Below the pieces are notes generated by a model that made no database searches, had not been told where the DNA came from, and was given only the letters and a program-made list of their open reading frames with translations. A program made the position numbers and the translations under genes. This document shows, piece after piece, positions 23,701 to 29,262 of a stretch of 29,262 nucleotides of DNA. The stretch spans positions 1 to 29,262 of the forward strand of contig SEDG01000003.1 in assembly GCA_004295885.1 (NCBI GenBank). The letters are read 5' to 3'. How positions within the stretch are numbered: the first letter of the stretch is position 1; every line of letters starts with the position of its first letter. The DNA is from Pedobacter sp. (GTDB lineage: Bacteria > Bacteroidota > Bacteroidia > Sphingobacteriales > Sphingobacteriaceae).

Positions 23701-24227
23701 ACACCTGCCACCGTTAATGTACCGCCTTGTGTAAAACTGGTACATAAATTGGAAACCACAATGTTAGCATCGCTTATGGGCACATAATTTTCTGCGACAA
23801 TAAGATTTGGTTTATCCGAATAGACAATGGTATTGTTTAGCCCACAAACTATTTTTACTTCATAATCCGTTCCAGCCTGTAAATTGGTAAAAGTATATGG
23901 ACTAGTAGGATTAACAACAGACTGTAAAATTGAACCTCCCTTAATTAACTGAATAGTGCTATTAGCAGCACTTGTAAATGTCGCCTTAATAGTCCCATTA
24001 CCCGCACAGGTGTTAGCTGTTGTAGTAATTGTGGTGGTTACGCTTCCAGCTGCACCACACTGGGCTACAACTTTACTTACCGAAAATATCAATAGCAGCA
24101 AAATCGCAATACTAAAAACTTTTCTCTTAAAAAAGTTGTGCTCAACTTTAGGGCAGTTCTTAATAGCCACCAGTTCTTTAAATGATGCGTTGTCAGTAGA
24201 AAGTGTATAAGGTATAATTTTTTTCAT
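20466..24227 (-). CDS. 1253-aa secreted surface protein with TSP3 repeats and four-Cys tail
   Basis: The only in-frame start near the signal is 24227. It leaves an unusually long polar n-region (about 32 residues) before the hydrophobic segment FFKRKVFSIAILLLLIFSV and the cut at VVA|QCG. Residues 56-795 are repeated beta-sandwich-like modules with cysteine-ended strands (IRIKDACGN, VTATDQCGE, NLKDACGG), close in style to the N-terminal half of the 6441-11747 adhesin. Then come a TSP3-like stretch (about 800-836; DSDGDGVFDFCDLDDDNDG), a carbohydrate-binding-like beta-sandwich (about 837-975; FTGWTRTT, GKTYALTFDAFALG), a second TSP3 stretch (about 977-1001) and the ~250-residue tail shared with the 957-aa protein. 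No T9SS signal is seen. It starts a probable operon with the 957- and 180-aa genes. Confidence 0.84.
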   Translation of the reverse strand: MKKIIPYTLSTDNASFKELVAIKNCPKVEHNFFKRKVFSIAILLLLIFSVSKVVAQCGAAGSVTTTITTTANTCAGNGTIKATFTSAANSTIQLIKGGSILQSVVNPTSPYTFTNLQAGTDYEVKIVCGLNNTIVYSDKPNLIVAENYVPISDANIVVSNLCTSFTQGGTLTVAGVTGGTAPYQYSVVLSNDPAYPEASSVYSTNNTKNVTAFGTYQIRIKDACGNYKTFTKTLTPTLEAIRFYWRSRKICAPNSPKKAEIYAWYAVGATTGVNVSVSNYTSPGIKMEIRDTNASGAILFSGIYTADGITYTESPSHRYYITTTNGCGLTTSYTHDLSQPNLDPEFNDFLATAGNAGCGAAETMSISASFVEQFYWKFPVSVIIKNAANVQVGAPVVVDFNGIANFTGLPLGAYSVTATDQCGESLTKPVSSPVSSGTPALSIYQLTNWRCDPLQPLITTGTIQAVIQFSGYIPDRANAVVKIVSGPSNVGVSATLIDGQYYGWTNLAPGTYSISVKSCGVEKFYPLTILATEPGILQQSLSSTAVSFCSGGGNVNSNKVYNGAYENTVELLNLSGTVVATHVLGNFTNIPAGTYTTRIKVVACNSAYYIPGSTVTLTNSTTGPTITSSTGVICESGTGTPLTTGSAFFNLAGVAPYTVQYRVQGSSAAYTVINTSNSTLQIDNLIANTTYEVNLKDACGGNFPTTVQIKTVGVLTTNNNVQPCIGSPYTLSMPEYAGATYQWLNSAGTVLSNTRFYDFAAYLAANDGVYTCKITWGNCVTRLATVTLNSALCGQPIGVCGLIDSDGDGVFDFCDLDDDNDGILDVNECGPVEKVINGFNGPGVSFTGWTRTTTNAPGWVASSGIAIESSNDNPGIHTIKQTVNGLIPGKTYALTFDAFALGLLNTNPNTLSVTINGVSYYSKTSGVDINFAVQGESIGFTPTGTSVTIEFISTVTGTLGSSGRDVFVRKISIVNCEKDTDTDGKPDYLDLDSDGDGCADAIEGDENVTTAQLKADGSINGAVDANGVPVLVNTAGTADIGSDLGQGVGNSIDKNLKDPVCYTLVLNPDNYTGSTGTAFTTASILINDLLDTAVPIIGTVAGQVTISQSGAWPAGITLNSTTGAVNVANTVPSGIYVVNYQACINGTSPSACQTQTITITLCGKLPLIGTPDSYTKTGISDMAGFANGWPGNVPNGFVAIESKNKGFVITRVKSVADIPAANLVEGMLVYDISAACIKLYNGTTWKCLAKDCN

Positions 24228-24237
24228 TATGCGTTTT

Positions 24238-24254
24238 GTTAACCTGTTGTTAAC
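24238..24254. promoter_or_regulatory. Twin GTTAAC palindromes upstream of the 1253-aa gene
   Basis: Two GTTAAC palindromes (24238-24243 and 24249-24254) are spaced 11 bp start to start, about one helical turn, just 10 bp upstream of the ATG at 24227. They may bind a dimeric regulator or overlap the translation start region. No other copy was noticed in the intergenic regions. This is a weak call based on symmetry alone. Confidence 0.3.
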
Positions 24255-24277
24255 TCATTAGATGGATAGGGATGAAA

Positions 24278-24308
24278 ACCGGTTGATCGTTTATAGCGAT
24301 CAACCGGT
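24278..24308 (-). terminator. Intrinsic terminator after the collagen-like gene
   Basis: A perfect 12-bp stem, ACCGGTTGATCG with CGATCAACCGGT, and a 7-nt loop. It begins 13 nt after the stop of the 24322-29238 gene and is followed on the minus strand by a short T run (TTT after the stem's final T). It should end the collagen-like transcript and make that gene a separate unit from the 1253-aa operon. Direction is assigned from the T run and gene orientation. Confidence 0.75.
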
Positions 24309-24321
24309 AAATTTGAAAGAA

Positions 24322-27300
24322 CTATTTATTTTCAATCAGTTTTTCTAATCGACTTAGTCTTTCTTCTAGTGACTTGGTTTTTTCTTGAAGTGTTTTGATC
24401 TCCTGATCTTTTTGTGTCATCTTGGTGTTCATCTCAATAACATGCAGATACAACTCTTCTAATTTTTCTAATTGTTGAATTGATAGCTGTGTTAAATCAA
24501 GCGTATAACCTTTATCTGTTTTCAAGATATCCTTGATTGGCGTAACACCAGGTAAATGTTTATTAGCCTTAACAAAGGCAGCTACCTCTGTTAGTGACTT
24601 AAACTTATATTGATCATAGATTTTAGAGAACCCATCAAAATAATAGTCAAACACATAATCGGCATACACACTATTAGTTGTGTAGATTTTGCCAGTTGTT
24701 GCAATATCACCTTCAACATGTAATTTCGGAGTTATAGTTACAGCACCAACTGTAAAAGTTGGGATAGTACCACCGCTCGGCAAGCCAATCCCTACGCTTC
24801 CGTTTTGATAGATTGCTTCAGTGTTTAAGGTTGCTTTTGCAGTACCGCCTTGTACTTGCCAAGGCTCTACTTTAAGTGGGGTTAGGTCCACTGCAACAGC
24901 AGGCACTCCATTTACAGTTGTAATCAAGTTGTTAGTGGTAGCAGTTGGCGTAAAAGTGTTAGTTACAGTAGTAACAGGAACTAATGTCGAAGCACTTACA
25001 GTTTTTAATACCCCATTCACATCGGCCACCACGACATTATCTGTAGTTGCGTTACCTGTATACGCTGGCGTATTAATTGCCCTAATTCTGATACTTCCTT
25101 TGTTGCCGGCATTTGCATCTCCCAAGCCAATATCCAATCTTTCTGTTGGTTTTGCAGTTGCATCTAGGCCATCAACACCAATTGCCGTGTTTCCATTTTT
25201 TAAGACGGTTAGAGCGTTTCTTCTTATAATAGGTGATACGTTAATAGCTGCATTCCCTATTTGAAATAATGCATCGGTAGGCACCCAGTTTGCAAATGCA
25301 CCATCAGGATTTCCACTAGTAACGGCATTTAAGTAACCAAATACAGCTGAACCTGCTGAACCTACGCTATTGTTATTACCGAAAACAACTGATGATTCGC
25401 TGTTTACGATATTATTCCTGCCGAATGCTGCTGCAGACTCGCCGCCAGCATTAATGATATTATAGTTATTAAAGGCGACTGCTCTAGATGACTTAATCGT
25501 ATTGTAATTATTAAATGCAAAGGAAAGATTTTGAGTTACAATGTTATTTACGCCCATGGAACCCGAAGCATAAGCAGGAACCAGATTTGTAGTTCCTGTA
25601 GAAAAAGAATAAATTCCTACAGCAGAAACCCCACTTAATTCATCTGCATGTGGTAAACCAATGCGAACTGCACCTCTTACATCTAATTGCGCAATAGGCT
25701 TAGTTGTATTGAAATCGCCAATCCCCACTTTTCCGTTCTGATAAATATTTTGAGTGTTTAATGTCGCTTTAGTTAGCGTATTCTCCAAATTCCAAGGTTC
25801 TATGGCTAAGGTAGCCGTCGGAACAGATTTTAACACCCCAGTAGTTGGGTCTGTTACCACCACATTATCTGTGGTAAGTCCCCCTTGCAAACCAGCAACC
25901 GCTAATGTATTTGCAGCTGTAGTTGTGATTGTAGTTGGCTTTATTAATGCGCCCCCTAATTGTATATTATTTCCGGTTTTCGTTAAGCCATTATCTGCTG
26001 TACTCGCTAAAGCGGTCAAGTCAACCGCGTTAGAAGGAATTCCATTTATTGTTGAGGTTAACTTGTTCGTTGCATCGATTGCTAAAACATTAGTATTGAT
26101 AATGTTCGCAGTTGGCGCAATGCCATTCACATCACTCGTCAATACATTTCCAGCAGAGCTTAAGGTATGCGTTATGGTTTGCGGAGTAGATGGACCAGCG
26201 GGTCCTACAGGACCAGTTGCACCTGGAGCACCAATTGGACCTTGTGTTCCAGTATCTCCTTTAGGGCCGGTTAAGCCGATGGGGCCTTGGGCACCGTCGA
26301 TACCATTTGTACCAGGCAATCCTTGTATGCCCTGCGCTCCCCTAATATCTGAAGTAGATGAAGTAGTACCGTTTGAATAGGTAAAGGTTACGATACCCGT
26401 TGTTGCGTTATAGGCAGTACCGGTAACACTTACTCCGTTAGTACCATTCGTTCCGTTAGTTCCAGGAGCGCCTGGTGCGCCTCTTAAATCAGAAGTGCTT
26501 GAGGTAGTTCCGTCAGAGTAGGTAAAAGTAACCACGCCAGTTGTAGTATTGTAAGTAGAGCCAGTTACCGAAGTACCGTTCGTTCCATTCGTACCGTTCG
26601 TTCCCGCAGGACCTTGAATGCTACCATTCAACACCCAAGTATCACCTTGTTTGATGTAAGTTTCACCTGTTGTTGTATTGATATAAGTATCACCGTTATT
26701 GCCAGGAGTTGTTGCTCCAGGCGCACCAGCTGCACCCGTGGTAGATTTACCATCCACACCATTAGTGCCATTTGTACCATTGGTTCCGTTAGTTCCCGCA
26801 GGGCCTTGGATGCTTCCATTCAATACCCAAGTATCACCTTGCTTGATGTAAGTTTCACCAGTTGTGGTATTGATATAGGTATCACCGTTGTTCCCAGGAG
26901 TTGTTGCTCCAGGCGCACCAGCTGCACCAGTGGTAGATTTACCATCTACACCATTAGTTCCGTTCGTTCCCGCAGGACCTTGGATGCTACCATTCAATAC
27001 CCAAGTGTCACCTTGTTTGATGTAAGTTTCACCCGTTGTTGTATTGATATAAGTATCACCGTTATTACCAGGAGTTGTTGCTCCAGGAGCACCTGCTGCA
27101 CCAGTAGTAGATTTACCATCTAAACCGTCTTTTCCAGCAGGTCCTTGAATGCTCCCTGTTAATACCCAGGTATCACCTTGTTTGATATAGGTTTCTCCAG
27201 TAGTGGTATTGATATAAGTATCTCCGTTATTACCAGGAGTTGTTGCCCCAGGAGATCCGGCTGCGCCAGTGGTAGATTTACCATCTATACCGTTTGTACC

Positions 27301-29238
27301 ATCTTTCCCTGCAGGCCCTTGGATGCTTCCATTCAAGACCCAAGTATCACCTTGTTTAATGTAAGTTTCACCCGTTGTTGTATTGATATAGGTATCACCG
27401 TTTACACCAGGAGTTGTAGCTCCAGGCGCACCAGCTGCACCAGTAGTAGATTTACCATCCAAACCATTTTTGCCATCTGCCCCTTTTATATTTCCAGTTA
27501 CTGTCCAAGTTCCATTTACATTCGTGTAAACATCACCAGTAGTAGTATTCACATAAGTATCACCATTATTGCCACCAGTTGGGGTGCCAGTTCCAGTAGT
27601 TAATGTTTTACCATCTAAACCATTGGTACCTGCAGGACCTTGAATGCTTCCATTCAACACCCAGGTATCTCCTTGTTTAATGTAGGTTTCCCCTGTTGTC
27701 GTATTAATATAGGTATCGCCGTTATTACCAGGAGTTGTCGCCCCAGGAGCTCCGGCTGCGCCAGTGGTAGATTTACCGTCTAAACCGTCTTTTCCAGCAG
27801 GACCTTGGATGCTCCCTGTTAATACCCAAGTATCACCTTGTTTAACGTAGGTTTCCCCCGTGGTTGTATTAATATAGGTATCGCCGTTGTTACCAGGAGT
27901 TGTTGCCCCAGGTGCACCAGCCGCACCAGTGGTAGATTTACCATCTAAACCATTTTTGCCATCCGCACCTTTTATATTTCCAGTTACTGTCCAAGTTCCA
28001 TTTACATTCGTGTAAACATCACCAGTAGTAGTATTCACATAAGTATCACCATTATTGCCACCAGTTGGGGTGGTTGTTCCGGTGGTTAATGTTTTACCAT
28101 CTAAACCATTGGTTCCGTTCGTACCATTAATTCCATCTTTACCTTTTATATTACCAGTAACTGTCCAAGTTCCATTTACATTCGTGTAAACATCACCAGT
28201 TGTCGTGTTCACATAGGTATCACCATTGTTGCCACCAGTTGGGGTGGTTGTTCCGGTGGTTAATGTTTTACCATCTAAACCATTGGTTCCGTTTGTACCA
28301 TTAATTCCATCCTTGCCTTTTATATTACCCGTAACTGTCCAAGTTCCATTTACATTCGTGTAAACATCACCAGTAGTGGTATTCACATAGGTGTCGCCAT
28401 TGTTGCCAGTACCTGCGCCAGGAGCGCCAGGTGCACCAGTTATAGATTTTCCATCTTTACCATCCTTACCTTTTATATTGCCAGTAACAGACCATACACC
28501 ATTATTATTGGTGTAAACATCACCTGTTATCGTATTCACATAGGTATCACCATTTTTGCCACCTGTTGGGGTGCTTGTTCCGGTAGTTAATGTTTTGCCA
28601 TCTACCCCATTTATGCCGTCCTTACCTTTTATATTACCAGTAACTGTCCAAACACCATTCACATTAGTATAAACATCACCAGTAGTGGTGTTCACATAAG
28701 TATCACCATTTTTACCTCCTGTTGGAGTGCTTGTTCCGGTGGTTAAAGATTTACCATCAATTCCATTTATACCATCTATACCTTTGTCTCCCTTTAAATT
28801 TCCAGTGGTAAATGAAGTGCCATCTGTATAATTAAAAGTATAAGTACCATTGTTATTATTTACAGTTGAGGAAATTCCATTTCCCGAGGTGCCCTTGGTG
28901 GCCACCCAACCACTTCCATCCCAATAATAAATCCCATTACCAGTGGGAAGGATTGCTGGATAAGCTGTGGTACCAGAAAAACCGCCAGCCAAAGTTTTGG
29001 TATTGTAAACCATCATACCTGCAACAGGCGTACCCGCAGCAGCTAAACTCCAAGTGGTGGTATTTGTTAAACTAACTCTTGGAAACAATAAACCTTTGTT
29101 CAAACTTTCCAGTTCAAGCAAGGAGGCCTTATTAATTTCTGTTGGGTTGTCACCAATTTTTACCTGCGCCTGTGCCAATTGGGCAAAAGCCAATAACAAG
29201 ATAAAGAATGAAAGTTTTTTAGTAGTAGAAGTAATCAT
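24322..29238 (-). CDS. Collagen-like modular fibre protein with tail-fibre-like C-terminus
   Basis: 1638 residues. The signal peptide is 1-24 (AQA|QVKIG). Residues 38-112 are the shared module (ASLLELESLNKGLLFPRV; GMMVYNT; GIYYWDGSGW). Residues ~165-890 hold 13 NGDTYxNTTTGxxY...W units joined by short Gly-X-Y linkers. Next come two TFTYSDGT-type units, then a continuous collagen-like stretch (~965-1017; GPIGLTGPKGDTG). A YadA-head-like segment (~1231-1300) has AVAFNN, AAAFGRNN, VVFGNNN and AVFGYLN repeats. The last ~135 residues (VYADYVFDYYF; YKFKSLTEVAAFVKANKHLP) resemble the chaperone-like end of Bacteroidota tail-fibre-type proteins and finish in a ~55-residue coiled coil. The design implies a trimeric fibre. 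There is no T9SS signal. Only 24 bp of upstream sequence is present. Confidence 0.85.
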   Translation of the reverse strand: MITSTTKKLSFFILLLAFAQLAQAQVKIGDNPTEINKASLLELESLNKGLLFPRVSLTNTTTWSLAAAGTPVAGMMVYNTKTLAGGFSGTTAYPAILPTGNGIYYWDGSGWVATKGTSGNGISSTVNNNNGTYTFNYTDGTSFTTGNLKGDKGIDGINGIDGKSLTTGTSTPTGGKNGDTYVNTTTGDVYTNVNGVWTVTGNIKGKDGINGVDGKTLTTGTSTPTGGKNGDTYVNTITGDVYTNNNGVWSVTGNIKGKDGKDGKSITGAPGAPGAGTGNNGDTYVNTTTGDVYTNVNGTWTVTGNIKGKDGINGTNGTNGLDGKTLTTGTTTPTGGNNGDTYVNTTTGDVYTNVNGTWTVTGNIKGKDGINGTNGTNGLDGKTLTTGTTTPTGGNNGDTYVNTTTGDVYTNVNGTWTVTGNIKGADGKNGLDGKSTTGAAGAPGATTPGNNGDTYINTTTGETYVKQGDTWVLTGSIQGPAGKDGLDGKSTTGAAGAPGATTPGNNGDTYINTTTGETYIKQGDTWVLNGSIQGPAGTNGLDGKTLTTGTGTPTGGNNGDTYVNTTTGDVYTNVNGTWTVTGNIKGADGKNGLDGKSTTGAAGAPGATTPGVNGDTYINTTTGETYIKQGDTWVLNGSIQGPAGKDGTNGIDGKSTTGAAGSPGATTPGNNGDTYINTTTGETYIKQGDTWVLTGSIQGPAGKDGLDGKSTTGAAGAPGATTPGNNGDTYINTTTGETYIKQGDTWVLNGSIQGPAGTNGTNGVDGKSTTGAAGAPGATTPGNNGDTYINTTTGETYIKQGDTWVLNGSIQGPAGTNGTNGTNGTNGVDGKSTTGAAGAPGATTPGNNGDTYINTTTGETYIKQGDTWVLNGSIQGPAGTNGTNGTNGTSVTGSTYNTTTGVVTFTYSDGTTSSTSDLRGAPGAPGTNGTNGTNGVSVTGTAYNATTGIVTFTYSNGTTSSTSDIRGAQGIQGLPGTNGIDGAQGPIGLTGPKGDTGTQGPIGAPGATGPVGPAGPSTPQTITHTLSSAGNVLTSDVNGIAPTANIINTNVLAIDATNKLTSTINGIPSNAVDLTALASTADNGLTKTGNNIQLGGALIKPTTITTTAANTLAVAGLQGGLTTDNVVVTDPTTGVLKSVPTATLAIEPWNLENTLTKATLNTQNIYQNGKVGIGDFNTTKPIAQLDVRGAVRIGLPHADELSGVSAVGIYSFSTGTTNLVPAYASGSMGVNNIVTQNLSFAFNNYNTIKSSRAVAFNNYNIINAGGESAAAFGRNNIVNSESSVVFGNNNSVGSAGSAVFGYLNAVTSGNPDGAFANWVPTDALFQIGNAAINVSPIIRRNALTVLKNGNTAIGVDGLDATAKPTERLDIGLGDANAGNKGSIRIRAINTPAYTGNATTDNVVVADVNGVLKTVSASTLVPVTTVTNTFTPTATTNNLITTVNGVPAVAVDLTPLKVEPWQVQGGTAKATLNTEAIYQNGSVGIGLPSGGTIPTFTVGAVTITPKLHVEGDIATTGKIYTTNSVYADYVFDYYFDGFSKIYDQYKFKSLTEVAAFVKANKHLPGVTPIKDILKTDKGYTLDLTQLSIQQLEKLEELYLHVIEMNTKMTQKDQEIKTLQEKTKSLEERLSRLEKLIENK
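26570..28746 (-). repeat. Array of 13 modular units with collagen-like linkers
   Basis: There are two unit types. Type A has TGGNNGDTYVNTTTGDVY and WTVTGNIKG (units 1, 2, 4, 5 and 8). Type B has TTGAAGAPGATTPG, GDTYINTTTGETY and GSIQGPAG (units 6, 7 and 9-13). Unit 3 is a hybrid with an APGAPG start and a type A body. The type B marker GTAGATTTAC or close variants recurs on the plus strand at 26741, 26933, 27107, 27272, 27446, 27767 and 27932. The single-unit spacings are 165, 174 and 192 bp, differing by multiples of 9 bp, i.e. whole Gly-X-Y triplets. Confidence 0.93.
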
Positions 29239-29262
29239 ATTTAAAGCTTTATTAAATGTAGG

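Noticed and set aside
17588..24227. 957- and 1253-aa genes as a simple tandem gene duplication
   Set aside because: Only about the last 250-300 residues and the TSP3 stretches correspond; the N-terminal parts look unrelated, so a shared C-terminal region is a better description.
24821..27603. Several long plus-strand ORFs opposite the collagen-like gene (24821-25264, 25754-26380, 26614-27123, 27178-27603)
   Set aside because: They are antisense to an uninterrupted repeat-coding gene. Their sequences are low-complexity mirror images of the repeats and show no domain or start context.
24322..29238. Prophage tail-fibre gene
   Set aside because: The tail-fibre-like C-terminus suggested this, but the protein has a Sec signal peptide and no phage structural, lysis or integrase gene is present in the window.

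Overview
The window looks like a chromosomal piece of a Bacteroidota bacterium, most likely Sphingobacteriaceae (Pedobacter-like). The evidence is the low-GC sequence, PorP/SprF outer-membrane proteins, a TPR/PD40/OmpA protein, two proteins with the type B C-terminal signal of the type IX secretion system (T9SS), and a VF530-family protein. Every gene lies on the minus strand except one histidine kinase. No rRNA, tRNA, transposase, integrase or CRISPR array was seen.

Layout, left to right: (1) 1-1298, ordinary genes: a ThuA-domain protein cut by the window edge, a secreted carboxypeptidase-regulatory-like protein and a VF530 protein. (2) 1363-11747, a T9SS surface-protein locus. In transcription order it holds a 1768-aa repeat adhesin with a type B signal, a PorP/SprF protein and a receiver-only response regulator, then a second PorP/SprF, an OmpA-family protein and a second receiver-only regulator. 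(3) 11748-14336, a 527-bp upstream region with a G10 tract, then a NarL-type histidine kinase (+) meeting a LuxR-type response regulator (-) tail to tail. (4) 14469-16820, a DUF11-repeat protein, also with a type B signal. (5) 17023-29238, four large or secreted proteins: a 1638-aa collagen-like fibre protein, 1253-aa and 957-aa surface proteins that share their last ~300 residues, and a 180-aa protein.

Likely cooperation: type B cargo is thought to leave through the T9SS and be held at the surface by a PorP/SprF partner, and the OmpA protein may tie the complex to peptidoglycan. The kinase/regulator pair and the two single-domain receivers are the obvious candidates for control.

The least-explained part is region 5. 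All four proteins carry one or two copies of the same small module (NKG...GMxxYDT...YNGxxW), and none has a recognisable T9SS signal. The 1253- and 957-aa proteins instead end in a nearly identical 93-residue, four-cysteine tail. I read this as a possible surface-fibre system built around a shared terminal module; that is inference. A second unexplained signal is a G-tract/TAGGGATG element, often enclosed by long inverted-repeat arms, that recurs in the gaps between the T9SS genes.
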